Part shown: positions 19,314 through 31,000 of the stretch, piece by piece
How the letters are laid out: every line of letters starts with the position of its first letter
Position numbering within the stretch: position 1 is the stretch's first letter
The notes under the pieces: generated by a model
The model's input: only the letters and a program-made list of their open reading frames with translations
The model's database searches: none
Told to the model about the DNA's origin: nothing
Translations under genes and position numbers: made by a program
Source of the DNA: Clostridiales bacterium
GTDB taxonomy: Bacteria > Bacillota > Clostridia > Lachnospirales > Lachnospiraceae
Assembly: GCA_018369015.1 (NCBI GenBank)
Contig: JAGZDD010000003.1
Coordinates: 1-64,000, forward strand
DNA length: 64,000 bases
Direction of reading: 5' to 3'

Positions 19314-20717
19314 ATGAGTAAAACGAACATCAAAAAAGGATTACGACAACATGATTTTACGCAAGGAGGAATTTTAAAACCAATTATTTTCTTTTCGCTT
19401 CCCGTACTGTTTGGCGATATTTTTTCAGCACTTTACAATGTGGTGGATTCGGTCGTTGTCGGACAATTTGTAGGTTCCCACGCACTGGCTGCCGTCAATT
19501 CCAGCTTCGCGATTACCATGGTCTGTGTTGCTATTTATTCGGGCTTTGGCGTAGGCGCTTCTGTTATTATCGGGCAGCTCTTCGGGGCAAAAAGCTTCGA
19601 GGATTTGAATAAGGCAACGGCAACAGCTTATATCGGCGCTTTCTTTGTCGGTATTACTATGTCCATACTTGGCTTTATCATCGCCAGGCCGCTTTTAGCA
19701 CTCATTAATACACCCTCAGAAATTATCGCAGATGCCCAAATTTATCTCAAAATTTATTTTTGCGGTTGTACCACACAGCTTTTTTACTATATGACATCAG
19801 GTATGATGCGCGGGCTTGGAGACAGCAAAACGCCGATGGCTGCCATTATTATATGTGCAGTCATAAATATTTTACTGGATTTATTTTTCGTCATTATCCT
19901 GAATATGGGTTGTGCGGGCGTAGCTATTGCCACTGTCATCTCCCAGGCCATTTCCGCCATTGTTGTTGTCACAAAGCTTCTCAGAGGGAGCTATGGTATC
20001 CGGCTATCAAGAAAAATCTTCCGCATAGATCTTCATATGCTTGGAAAAATTTTAAAAGTCGGTGTTCCAAGCGCCATTCAATCTCTGGTCAGCTCCGTTG
20101 GTCTTTTATTCGTCCAAAGCTGCGCCAATTCCTTCGGAACCAACCTGATGGCTTCCGATGGCATTATCCAAAAGCTTGACAGCTTTACCCAACTGCCGAT
20201 TATGGCTCTGGGCCAGACAATCACTATGTTTAACGCCCAGAACCTTGGTGCGGGCAGAAAAGACCGTCTCAAAGAAGGCAACCGTAAAATGCTGATCTTT
20301 AACATTATCATCGGCATTGTCGTCGGAGTTATTCTTTACTTTTGTGTCGAACCTTTATATAGGCTTTTTATCAATCCTGGGGATGCCGGATATGAACAAA
20401 TCATACAGTTTGGCAAGAACAGTATCCACATACTTGTGTTTTTCTACTGGATTGTCGCTGTGCAAATGAGCTGCGGTTCTATTCTTCGGGGAGCCGGAGC
20501 CACATCGCCTGTGATGGTTATCGCGATTATATGCGTTCTCATCCGTATACCGCTGACACGCGGGCTTTCCATAGGCACCGGCATGTACCAGGGGCTTTAC
20601 TGGGCTACGAGTATTTTTAATACATTGTTTGCATTATGTATGCTGACATACTACAAGTTTGGAAAATGGGAACGTTTTGCGCTGACCCGAAAAAATCCCG
20701 GAGCAGTTCAAAAATAA
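19314..20717 (+). CDS. MATE family efflux transporter of the C-glycoside island
   Basis: A 467-aa MatE protein with twelve predicted membrane segments. Typical stretches are ALYNVVDSVVVGQFVGSHAL and, in the second half, LGQTITMFNAQNLGAG. The ATG at 19314 is preferred over one six bases earlier because GGTGGA would be too close to the earlier one. It is the first gene of a plus-strand operon with an MFS symporter and two deglycosidase subunits. It might export the freed aglycone or a toxic polyphenol; that is inference from context. Confidence 0.92.
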   Translation: MSKTNIKKGLRQHDFTQGGILKPIIFFSLPVLFGDIFSALYNVVDSVVVGQFVGSHALAAVNSSFAITMVCVAIYSGFGVGASVIIGQLFGAKSFEDLNKATATAYIGAFFVGITMSILGFIIARPLLALINTPSEIIADAQIYLKIYFCGCTTQLFYYMTSGMMRGLGDSKTPMAAIIICAVINILLDLFFVIILNMGCAGVAIATVISQAISAIVVVTKLLRGSYGIRLSRKIFRIDLHMLGKILKVGVPSAIQSLVSSVGLLFVQSCANSFGTNLMASDGIIQKLDSFTQLPIMALGQTITMFNAQNLGAGRKDRLKEGNRKMLIFNIIIGIVVGVILYFCVEPLYRLFINPGDAGYEQIIQFGKNSIHILVFFYWIVAVQMSCGSILRGAGATSPVMVIAIICVLIRIPLTRGLSIGTGMYQGLYWATSIFNTLFALCMLTYYKFGKWERFALTRKNPGAVQK

Positions 20718-20744
20718 AACTTTTATATGAGGAGGGTTTACTTT

Positions 20745-22268
20745 ATGGGAAAACAACAGGGAACAGAAGGCGCATGGGCCAAAATAAAGCGTCTGTATTT
20801 AGGCCATGATAAGCTTTCAAAAAGGAATCTCAGAAATCTTATTGCATTTGCATTAGGCGGTATAGGCTACACCTTCTTTGAAGAAATCGTCACCACCTAC
20901 CTGCAGTTTTACTACACAGAATTTCTTCTTGTTTCTGCGGCCAGCGTAAGCGTTATCCTGAGTATCGGTATGCTGATCGACGGTGGTTCTGATATTCTGA
21001 TGGGTATTATTATTGACCATTTCCAGACAAAGCAGGGCCGTATTAAACACTGGTATTTGTGGGCGGTTATTCCAACATCTCTCGCAGTCGTAGCTATCTT
21101 TTTCTGCCCTCAGTCTTTTTCCAACACTGCAAAGCTGGTGTGGCTGTTTATTGTATATAATCTCTATTGTACATTCCTGACAGCCTTGCGTATGGCTAAA
21201 ACAACGTCAATATCTCTGTGCTTTAATGATACCGAGGCCAGGCAGCAGGCCAACGTAGTTTCCGGATTCATCGGACAGATCTCCCAAACGCTGCTAACTG
21301 CAGGTATTCCATTATTACTGGTTGCGCTCGGCTCCACTGCCGCCGCTTATACGCAGACATCCATTATCAGCGTTGGTGCCGGTATCCTTCTTATTTTAGC
21401 AGCCTGGTATTTCACGAAGGAAGTTGTAGGCTCTAAAGCCGCATTAAAAAATGTCCGCGAAACAGAGGGCGAGGAAGCTGCCCAGGTTATTGATGCAATT
21501 ATGAAAAGTGAAGGCGAACAGCCTAACGGTAAGCAAAAGGACAGAAATGTCATTAAAGATTTTATCATGCTTTTCAGCAACAAATACTGGATTATTAATA
21601 TGCTTGCAGCTTTAGCTAATGGTGTAGGTATTGGTTTTATGTTTGGTGTTGCCACCTACTTTGCTAAATATGTTCTCGGCGATATGGCTCTTTTGTCCGG
21701 TATTTATGGCACTATGTCCATCGGTATGATGGCAGGTATTTTCATCGCCGCTCCAACGATCGTCAAGCTTGATTCCCGCATGGTCGGCGTATTAGGCAGT
21801 TTTATAGGGGCGGCAGGCATGGGGATTTCAGCTATATCTATCCTTGTTTTGCACAATGTCACCTTGTTTTATGCCGGTTTATTTATCCGGCAGATTGGTA
21901 CAGGCTTTGTTATAGCTATTGCCAATGATATGACGGCCAGAGTCATTGATTACGGCGAATGGCGCTTTGGCTATCGCATTGACGGCCTGGCCTTTTCTGG
22001 TTCTTCCGTTATGCAAAAAATTATGTCGGCTGCCGCAACCGCTATCCTTGGTATTGTCCTGACAGCCGTCGGATACCAGGGAGGATCGGACATCATTCCG
22101 GCCAGCGCCGTGTCAGCGATCCAGCATATGTTTTTAACAATTCCCGGTATTGCGTTGCTGGCCAGCGGTTGCTTTTATATTATGCTGAACCTGTCAAACA
22201 AACGCGTCATCGAAATGCGTGAAGATATTGCAACCCGGGCAAAAGAAAAAGTCAACGCTATGAAATAA
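20745..22268 (+). CDS. MFS transporter, glycoside-pentoside-hexuronide:cation symporter type
   Basis: A 507-aa transporter of the GPH/MelB branch of the major facilitator superfamily. Seen are twelve hydrophobic segments, NLIAFALGGIGYTFFEEIVT at the N-terminus, and the GPH-type feature RMAKTTSISLCFNDTEARQQ. The late stretch IANDMTARVIDYGEWRFGYR is highly characteristic of the family. It should import a glycoside with Na+ or H+. The ATG at 20745 has AGGAGGG just upstream. It lies between the MATE gene and the deglycosidase genes, so its substrate is probably the C-glycoside or a related sugar. Confidence 0.9.
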   Translation: MGKQQGTEGAWAKIKRLYLGHDKLSKRNLRNLIAFALGGIGYTFFEEIVTTYLQFYYTEFLLVSAASVSVILSIGMLIDGGSDILMGIIIDHFQTKQGRIKHWYLWAVIPTSLAVVAIFFCPQSFSNTAKLVWLFIVYNLYCTFLTALRMAKTTSISLCFNDTEARQQANVVSGFIGQISQTLLTAGIPLLLVALGSTAAAYTQTSIISVGAGILLILAAWYFTKEVVGSKAALKNVRETEGEEAAQVIDAIMKSEGEQPNGKQKDRNVIKDFIMLFSNKYWIINMLAALANGVGIGFMFGVATYFAKYVLGDMALLSGIYGTMSIGMMAGIFIAAPTIVKLDSRMVGVLGSFIGAAGMGISAISILVLHNVTLFYAGLFIRQIGTGFVIAIANDMTARVIDYGEWRFGYRIDGLAFSGSSVMQKIMSAAATAILGIVLTAVGYQGGSDIIPASAVSAIQHMFLTIPGIALLASGCFYIMLNLSNKRVIEMREDIATRAKEKVNAMK

Positions 22269-22312
22269 TAAAACTATAAAAAGAAACCTATAAAGTTAAG
22301 GAGGTACTAGCA

Positions 22313-23191
22313 ATGAGTGAAAGTAAAAAAATGCCGAAACGCGGCATCTCAACCTATTGTTTTTATCCGCAGTTGGATGTCAACATGGATTTAGAGGATA
22401 TTTTCATGCACATGGAAGATATGGAGGCCTATGGTCTTGAAATTCTTGCGGACGGCATTATTGAAGGCTATCCGTGGCCATCTAATAAATGGCTTGACAG
22501 ATGGTTCGCTCTGATCGAAAAATACCATATTGTTCCAGTAGAATACGGTCACTGGATAGAGTCCAGGCTTGTTCCCGGGCGAGAAGCCACCCTTGAGGAA
22601 TCGCTTGAGCAGTTGATCCGGGATATTAAACTTGCCTCATTCCTCGGTTTTCCGTACATGCGTACAAAGCTTGGCGTCATTGACGATGTTTTAAATCCTG
22701 TTACAAACTGGAGAGAAATCATCCTCCGCGCATTACCTTATGCCGAAAAATATAATGTAGTTATGCAGCCGGAGCTTCATGCGCCTACCCGTCTTACCGA
22801 TCCAATGGTTCAGGCTTACGCCGAATTTATTGATAAAGAAAAAACAAAACACTTTGGCTTTAATGTAGATTTCGGTATATTCCAGTACAGAGATCCCGAA
22901 GGAATGGAAAGGGAAAGGCCCGGACACTTCAAATTCAATCCAAGCAAACCGGAGGATATTATTCCATTTCTTCCCTATGTCCACTGCTGTCATGCGAAAT
23001 ATTACAATATGAGCGAAGATTTTGAAGAAACAACGATTCCTTACCGGGAAGTCATTGACATTATGATTGCCCACGGCTGGAACGGCTATCTTTTATCAGA
23101 ATACGAAGGGCCGAAAAAAACCGATATTAACCACTGTATCACTCAGGTACGCAGACATCAGTTATTTATGAAAAATATTCTTGGAGCATAA
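22313..23191 (+). CDS. Probable C-glycoside deglycosidase alpha subunit (TIM-barrel, xylose-isomerase-like)
   Basis: A 292-aa sugar-phosphate-isomerase/epimerase-like TIM barrel. Candidate metal ligands in barrel order are Glu154 (MQPELHAPTR), Asp186 (FNVDFGIFQYR), His224 or His227 (YVHCCHAKYYN) and Glu263 (LSEYEGP). His156 in the PELHAP motif is a candidate catalytic base. In characterised intestinal C-glycoside deglycosidases (DgpC/DfgA-type) such a subunit, with Mn2+ and a small beta subunit, cleaves the C-C bond of 3-oxo-glucosyl polyphenols. The beta-subunit gene follows 20 bp downstream. The ATG has a strong AAGGAGG site. The oxidoreductase that makes the 3-oxo substrate is not in the window. 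A generic isomerase role is the alternative. Confidence 0.75.
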   Translation: MSESKKMPKRGISTYCFYPQLDVNMDLEDIFMHMEDMEAYGLEILADGIIEGYPWPSNKWLDRWFALIEKYHIVPVEYGHWIESRLVPGREATLEESLEQLIRDIKLASFLGFPYMRTKLGVIDDVLNPVTNWREIILRALPYAEKYNVVMQPELHAPTRLTDPMVQAYAEFIDKEKTKHFGFNVDFGIFQYRDPEGMERERPGHFKFNPSKPEDIIPFLPYVHCCHAKYYNMSEDFEETTIPYREVIDIMIAHGWNGYLLSEYEGPKKTDINHCITQVRRHQLFMKNILGA

Positions 23192-23211
23192 TTGAAAGGA
23201 GGATTCTTTCT

Positions 23212-23637
23212 ATGTTAGAAATGGAAGCCCTGCAATATAAAGGTTTTAGAAACATCAAAAAAAATGGTGAAATCACAGGATTCCAGGTGGGCATCCGCTT
23301 TGTAGCTTACAGAGGCCCTTGGATGTCACAGTTCCGTTTTAAATACGTAAAGGTAGACGGAGAAAAATTCGGTCCGGATGTATGCACATTTTTTCTGCAC
23401 GGCGTAGAATATACTTATGAGGAAATGCTGTCCGACTGGCGTGTTAAATGGAATTTGCAGGATGTTTGCTACATCCATGTGCAAAAGCCCGGCGGCCTGT
23501 CCTCGGGCAATCATAAGGTACAAGTCATCTTCTGGGAAATCGCCTCATATATTCCGCCGTTTCTGGATGATCTGCGTATGAAGCAGGAAGACGACCCTGA
23601 AGATCCTTCCAACACAAGAGAAATGATTATCGTTTAA
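23212..23637 (+). CDS. DUF6379 protein, C-glycoside deglycosidase beta subunit
   Basis: A 141-aa protein with the beta-sandwich pattern of the C-glycoside deglycosidase beta-subunit family (DUF6379). Features are GFQVGIRFVAYRGPW near the N-terminus, the VDGEKFGPD turn, and HVQKPGGLSSGNHKVQV before a terminal SYIPP. In known systems this subunit pairs with the TIM-barrel subunit and completes the active enzyme. The gene has an AAAGGAGG site and is the last of its operon; a hairpin terminator follows. The pairing with the upstream gene is the best evidence for the function of both. Confidence 0.78.
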   Translation: MLEMEALQYKGFRNIKKNGEITGFQVGIRFVAYRGPWMSQFRFKYVKVDGEKFGPDVCTFFLHGVEYTYEEMLSDWRVKWNLQDVCYIHVQKPGGLSSGNHKVQVIFWEIASYIPPFLDDLRMKQEDDPEDPSNTREMIIV

Positions 23638-23678
23638 AGCTTTTTAATGTTAATCGCGATTTCTATTATGGAAATTTA

Positions 23679-23701
23679 GGCCGCTGGAGAATCCAGCGGC
23701 C
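23679..23701. terminator. Hairpin terminator between the C-glycoside operon and rho
   Basis: GGCCGCTGG and CCAGCGGCC form a perfect 9-bp stem around AGAAT. T-rich sequence follows on the plus strand and an AAATTT stretch on the other. It lies between convergent genes and may serve both. Confidence 0.75.
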
Positions 23702-23726
23702 TATTCCTTTCCTCTGGAATACTGTA

Positions 23727-25613
23727 TTAAAGAAACTTCGTCCTCTTAATGGCAGCAATAAAATCCTTATTAGAACGGGTACGCATAAACATTTCTAAAA
23801 TGCGCTCTAACGCCTCGTCCGATTTAAGACCCCCCAATGCTTTACGCATCAGATATGTAGCCTCTAATTCTTCACGGCTTAAAAGAAGTTCTTCGCGCCG
23901 TGTTCCTGAACGGGCAATATCAATCGCCGGGAATATACGCTTTTCCGAAAGCTTCCGGTCCAAAACAAGCTCCATATTCCCAGTTCCTTTAAATTCCTCG
24001 AAAACAACATCATCCATTTTACTTCCGGTTTCTACAAGCGCTGTAGCCAGAACTGTAAGGCTTCCGCCCTCGCGCATATTTCTTGCCGCACCAAAAAACT
24101 TTTTCGGCATATGAAGGGCTGCGGGGTCAAGACCGCCCGAAAGCGTGCGGCCGCTGGGCGGAACCGTGAGGTTATATGCTCTGGCAAGCCGGGTAATGCT
24201 GTCCAGCAAAATAACCACATCCTTCTTATGCTCCACAAGCCTTTTCGCCCTCTCTAAAACCATCTCAGAAACTCTTTTATGATGTTCTGGAAGCTCGTCA
24301 AAAGTTGAATAGATGACTTCCACATTTTCACCCTCAATATATTCCTTAATGTCCGTAACCTCCTCCGGGCGTTCATCGATCAAAAGAATAATCATATTCA
24401 TATCCGGATGATTAGAATGGACAGATTTTGCCACCTGTTTTAAAAGGGTCGTTTTTCCTGTTTTGGGAGGCGCCACGATCATACCTCTCTGGCCTTTGCC
24501 AATGGGCGACACAAGGTCCACAATACGCATAGGCACACTGGCCCGCTCGGTTTCTAAGCGGATCCGGCTATTGGGGAAGATCGGCGTCATATCCTCAAAA
24601 TTTTTCCGCCGGCTTGCCTCTGACGGATGGAAGCCATTCACGGCTTTAACAAACAACAGGGCGCTGAATTTTTCCGTCGGCAGTTTAATCTTGATATTTC
24701 CTTCAATAATATCTCCGGTTTTTAAATTAAACCGGCGAATCTGTGCCGGAGAAACATAAATATCATTATCTCCCGGAAGATAGTTTTCACAGCGGATAAA
24801 ACCAAAGCCATCCGGCATAACCTCAAGAATCCCATGGGCCATATTGCCGCTGTCTAGTTCCTCTAAAGAAGGTTCAATGTGGTAATCATTATCGCTGCGG
24901 TTTATGTCAACGTTGTCATTGCGGCTGTCGCTGCGCTCATCCGCATTGCGTACATAGCAGTCACTGCGGCTGCTTCCGTTCGTGTAGCTTTCGGCCCGAT
25001 TATCATTCCGGCTGCTTCCGTTATTCTCTGTGCGGCTGTCACCACGGCTATTTGTGCCTCCATAGCTATCGCTGCGGCTATCATTCCTTCCGCTTCCGCC
25101 GGCGCTGCTGTCACTCCGGCCGTCACTCCGGCCGTTTGTGCCGTCATTCCGGTTCCACCGGCTTCCCGACTGAGCCATATTATTCCTCATATTGCGGGTC
25201 GATGTGCGGCCGCCTTTTCCATTTCTAGCATAGCTGCTGCCCGTTCCTTCAAAACTCCCGGCATTTTCGTTATTTCCTCCCTGATTTTGGGAGCCTGATG
25301 AAAAAGAGGCATTGGCCTTTGCTGTTGTGGCCCGCTCTCTTTTATTGACAGCAGAGCTTTCTTTTTCTACTGGGGAATCCTTCGTTTCCTGATGATTCCC
25401 GATGGCAGCGCTGCCGCCCGAAGCCGCCTCTGGCTGGGATACTTTTTCCAAAGATGTCTTATCGTCATCCGGCAGGGCATTTTTCTGTTCTTCCAGATCA
25501 CTCAAAATCTGCACCAACTGGGCCTTTCTCATGGCCGAGGTGTTCTTTATCCCCTGGGCCTTCACAATAGCTTTCAGCTCCACTAAGGATAAGGTATTAT
25601 ATTTTTCAATCAT
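23727..25613 (-). CDS. rho: Transcription termination factor Rho with a long disordered insert
   Basis: The hexameric RNA helicase that ends transcription. It has 628 aa, much longer than the roughly 420 of E. coli. Residues 1-45 form the Rho N-terminal helical domain (MIEKYNTLSLVELKAIVKAQ). Residues about 45-250 are low-complexity, rich in Ser, Asn, Arg, Gly and Asp, with repeated RND/SRSD/GSSR units. From about 258 comes the RNA-binding cold-shock-like domain (GILEVMPDGFGFIR). The ATPase core follows, with Walker A PPKTGKTTLLK, ILLIDERPEEVTD and the secondary site SGGLDPAALHMPKKF. The ATG at 25613 follows GGAGG; a longer frame open upstream is not used. Confidence 0.97.
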   Translation of the reverse strand: MIEKYNTLSLVELKAIVKAQGIKNTSAMRKAQLVQILSDLEEQKNALPDDDKTSLEKVSQPEAASGGSAAIGNHQETKDSPVEKESSAVNKRERATTAKANASFSSGSQNQGGNNENAGSFEGTGSSYARNGKGGRTSTRNMRNNMAQSGSRWNRNDGTNGRSDGRSDSSAGGSGRNDSRSDSYGGTNSRGDSRTENNGSSRNDNRAESYTNGSSRSDCYVRNADERSDSRNDNVDINRSDNDYHIEPSLEELDSGNMAHGILEVMPDGFGFIRCENYLPGDNDIYVSPAQIRRFNLKTGDIIEGNIKIKLPTEKFSALLFVKAVNGFHPSEASRRKNFEDMTPIFPNSRIRLETERASVPMRIVDLVSPIGKGQRGMIVAPPKTGKTTLLKQVAKSVHSNHPDMNMIILLIDERPEEVTDIKEYIEGENVEVIYSTFDELPEHHKRVSEMVLERAKRLVEHKKDVVILLDSITRLARAYNLTVPPSGRTLSGGLDPAALHMPKKFFGAARNMREGGSLTVLATALVETGSKMDDVVFEEFKGTGNMELVLDRKLSEKRIFPAIDIARSGTRREELLLSREELEATYLMRKALGGLKSDEALERILEMFMRTRSNKDFIAAIKRTKFL

Positions 25614-26247
25614 ATAGAACCTCCGTTCTTTTTTAGTCGAATCCATCACCTAAAGACTATGTAAAAGCTTACTGCCGGTCATGTCAATGTACTGAAGAAA
25701 CCAAATCTGCGTTTCATACAGGCAAATACCAAACAGCGCCAATATTCCATGGCTTCACATAAAAACTTTCATGCCGTGCTGCGCGCGGCTTGGCCGCACA
25801 TGAAAGCCGCTCAAACGTCTAATCGATCAATAAGGAAAACTTGCTCAAACAGATATGTCTTTAGATGCCAATTTTATATATGTTAAACATGTAATTATTA
25901 CTCATCGGGATGAATTGCTATAAATATCCAAATTTGAATATCTATGAATGTATAGAATATATTCCTTTTTCAATTCAAGGCTGGATTTTTTAGGAAACCT
26001 ACGATAATAGAATAATAATACTGGATCATCTGTTTTTATTATACACATTTACTTGCAAAAAGGAAAGATTTTTTTACAGACTTTTTTCGACATTCACATC
26101 GAATTTTGTCATTTTCGCAGAAATATGAAAGTTTATTATAGTTTTCTTTCATTTTTCTCATTTGATTTTTTTCTTGTTTATAACGTTTTATGTTGAATTA
26201 TAACAAGTTATTTCCAATATATATTTATTTTTTCTTACTTTAATCTA
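25614..26247. other. Long AT-rich spacer upstream of rho and gdhA
   Basis: About 630 bp without a credible gene. Next to rho it holds the rho leader and, at 25766-25808, an R3 repeat. The rest (25860-26247) is very AT-rich. I could not pick a convincing rho promoter; several weak candidates exist. No tRNA or known riboswitch pattern is seen. Confidence 0.6.
25766..25808. repeat. Short GC-rich dispersed repeat (family R3)
   Basis: CTTTCATGCCGTG at one end and GCACATGAAAGCC at the other enclose a GCGCGCGGC core. It is the same family as 12336-12377 and 44943-44982. It lies about 155 bp upstream of rho. Confidence 0.55.
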
Positions 26248-26276
26248 TTGAATTTACTGAATCAATATAGTATAAT
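26248..26276 (+). promoter_or_regulatory. Sigma-A-like promoter of gdhA
   Basis: TTGAAT (26248-26253), 17-bp spacer, TATAAT (26271-26276). If used, the transcript has a leader of about 270 nt that contains a complete dispersed repeat. Confidence 0.65.
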
Positions 26277-26330
26277 AACTTGCATAATTGAGTGATAGAA
26301 AATTGCCGTGGTTTTTTGCAGCCGGAGATT

Positions 26331-27886
<1,556 letters not shown>

Positions 27887-27904
27887 TAAAAAAACTTTAT
27901 AAGT

Positions 27905-27962
27905 TAAAACGGATAGTGCTGCGGCGCGGGGAAGAACATCTTTCCCGCGCCGCAGCACTATC
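27905..27962 (-). terminator. Large hairpin, terminator of the surface-protein gene
   Basis: Arms 27912-27930 and 27944-27962 are a perfect 19-bp inverted repeat, rich in GC. On the minus strand GTTTTAACTT follows, which suits termination of the gene that ends at 28038. It also lies just beyond the gdhA stop, so it may protect that mRNA end. Confidence 0.65.
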
Positions 27963-27994
27963 ACAGTCAGCTCACAGCATTGCTGTCCATTGCC

Positions 27995-28020
27995 CGGCAG
28001 GTGATACGGCCTGCCGTTTT
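27995..28020 (+). terminator. Rho-independent terminator of gdhA
   Basis: CGGCAGG (27995-28001) pairs with CCTGCCG (28010-28016), followed by TTTTAAT on the plus strand. Confidence 0.7.
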
Positions 28021-28037
28021 AATATCCGTCAATTATT

Positions 28038-31000
28038 TTAACTTTCTTTTGTAAAGAAACGTTTTTTCACAGCAATAACACCAATCCCAGCGCAGACTGC
28101 CATAATGACAATTATCATTGCCAAAGGCGTCGTGTCTCCGGTTTTAGGAGTTTCCTGGCTTTGGGTGTTTAAATTTTGTCCGTTGCCTCCGGACGTTTCC
28201 TGACCGCCGGAGCCATTCCCCGGATTCATTACCTGTTCAGAAATCACAAGCACATAATCCGACGCATGGCTGAAATCAAGGCTTACATTTCCGTCCGCCC
28301 CGATTGCCCCGGCATTCATAAATACCAGCTTGCCGTCGCTGTCATAATAGTATAGATTTCCATACTGTCCGGCATACTCCGCTCCGGCATTCATTGTCAA
28401 TGTCGCTTTAAAACCGAAATCCCCATTATGGGTCAGAGAAATCTGCCTTACAGGCTGATTGCCGGCCAGTTCCTTCACAATACTGCTTGGAACAGCATTT
28501 GTGTCAAATTTGACCTCCAGGTTAATATCTTTTAAATCCGAAGCCAGAATATTCATGCCGTTAATCGTCCATGTGTATCCTCCCATATCTAATACAATCG
28601 TTACATCGCGGCCCTTGGCTGCCTGTAAAATATCCTTTGAAATGACAGTCGCGCCGTTCATCGGTACAGTTACGGTCTGTCCGTCGGCAGTATTTTGAAT
28701 GTTTTCTATAATAGTATCTACCATTTCGGACGGCAGCCCGGTTTCCGGTGTTTGAGGCTGATCCGGTGTTTCCGGTTCTTCCGTTTCTCCCGGTTCTTCC
28801 GGCTGTGCGGAAGTATCTGACAGCTTACCAGATCCGGCAAAGGTATAGCATTTTCCATACTCCTCACGATATTCGCCGTCCACAACAAAGGTCGAGCCTT
28901 CTATGGGATCGAACCAGCTTACTTTTCCGTCAATCCCGTCAAAGGTATCTGGGATCGTGACGGTTTCCCCGGCTTCCGCCGTCTGGCAAAACACGCGGTT
29001 GGTTTCACCTGTTTCGTTCCAAATAACATAGCGGATAATAAAATTTTCATATTCCGCCTTCATCTCTACTGATGTTTCAGTAACTTCCTGGTTGTCCATA
29101 TCCTCGGTAATCCCTGGATACGTCCAACCGGTAAAGCGAAGCCCTTCATACATTTCCGGAAGCTCCTGCGCATTTAGTATATCTTTAAGTTCTTTATAGG
29201 TTGTTCCTTTTGGCACAAAAAATGCCAGCGAACCCTGATATGCGCCGTCTAAATAAAAGTCTCCCTGAGTATACCCGCCATTTGCATTAAAATATCCTTT
29301 TTTAAGCAGCAGAAGGACATCATCATACTGAGCTGACATGGAAAACTCATCTATTCTTGGGTCAATTACCTCATCCTCGCTATAGCCACCCATAGAAAAA
29401 CCTTTCCATTCCACAATCGGATGCCCCGCCATGGCGTCGTCTGGCTGAAATTCACTTGCTTTTTCTATTAACATGCCGTAAGTCGAGCCTGGTTCTAAAA
29501 TATACAGCCGCACGGAACCGCCCCAGGCTCCGTTATTCACAGCGTAGCTATAATACACAGGTACAGCAAGCTTATCATATGTGGCATAAATATAAATACT
29601 TCCGTCATTATATAATTTAGTATCCATAGTCACCGGGTTTCCGTTCTCATCTTCCCAGCCCGTCTGATTTACCCCGGTAATAGCCGAACTCATTTCCGGC
29701 AGTGTAATTCCCAGGTCGCCCAGTGTCGGACGTCTTCCGGCATTTTCCACAGCAATTGATTCTGAATACTGATATACTCCCGACACATCCTTGGTAACAA
29801 AAGAAACATATGCTGTCCTTGTAGCTTCCGTAAATGTATCTTCATTAAATACATTTATATAGTACGGATAATTTTCCGAGCTAAAATAAAAACTATGCTT
29901 GCTGGTTGTCCAAAGTTCCAGGCTGTTTAAATACCATTCACAGGGATAAAGTTCTTCTCTGATTTCAAAGGTGCCTGTGTACATACCTTTTTCTTCATTA
30001 TAAAGTAATTCTATATATCTTGTATCGTCCGTAATATCTGAAGCGGCATAAAAGATTGCTTTGCCGGATGAATTTAATTTTTCCTGGCTTTCAACGTAAA
30101 TCTTAAGCTGTACCGTATCGCCCACGTTTACCGTTTCTCCATTATGGCTGATTTCAATGCCCGTAATTTTAACTTCATCCTCAGGATCCGTATCCTCAGT
30201 ACTGTCTTCGCCTTTTGTATGATCCACAGTAAAACTATATGTACCAATTTCCGCAATATCCAGTTCAACATTACCGCCGGTTCTGCTTAAATAAATCCTG
30301 TCCAGAGTATATGTTTTGGACACATCACCATAAGGTTCCATTGCCGTGCGGTAACTATAATTAAGATTCATACCGGTGTTGTCGGCAGACATACCAAATG
30401 TATAGTAATATCCATCCGATGATTTAAAACAAATATAGACATTCTCATAAGGATTTATGGGCTGATCTAAGGTCAGCGAAAATCCAAGGTCACTCCCAAT
30501 CTGGTCTTCCTTAAGTGTCTGTCCATTGGCAGCAAACTGAAAGTCCGCAATCTTTATGACAGTTTCTGAAATAGCATTGAACCAATATTTATAGTTCCAA
30601 TTTTCATCGCGCACTTCTGCCTGAATATAATTGTGAGAGTTATCCGTCACCTGAAGCTCTCTGAGCTGAATCTGTACGCTGGCCATATTTTCAAGTGTCC
30701 ATGTACCTACATATTCGCCGCTTGCGTCATCATAGGCTAAGGACATTGTATGGGCAAAACCTCCGTCTTTTCCATAAAAATCAGCCGTCACAGAGCTTAT
30801 GCCGGATTTTGCATCATAGGCCTTTACTCTCAGTTCAACGGTCTCTCCCTCTTTGAGCGTCTGTCCGTTTTGTACAAGCTGCACATTCTCGATCACAGGC
30901 TTTTCAGTATCATAGTTTTCGGATACAGGCTGCGTATTCAAATCTACAGATATTTGATCCGTTTCTTCCGCCTTATCGTTCTCTTCTGTTCCATCAGTTT

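Noticed and set aside
24879..25298. Antisense frame rich in Ala, Val and Ile opposite the rho insert
   Set aside because: It is the low-complexity opposite strand of a repeated Ser/Asn/Arg coding tract.
27905..28020. Small RNA gene in the gdhA/surface-protein spacer
   Set aside because: Both hairpins are explained as terminators of the two convergent genes.
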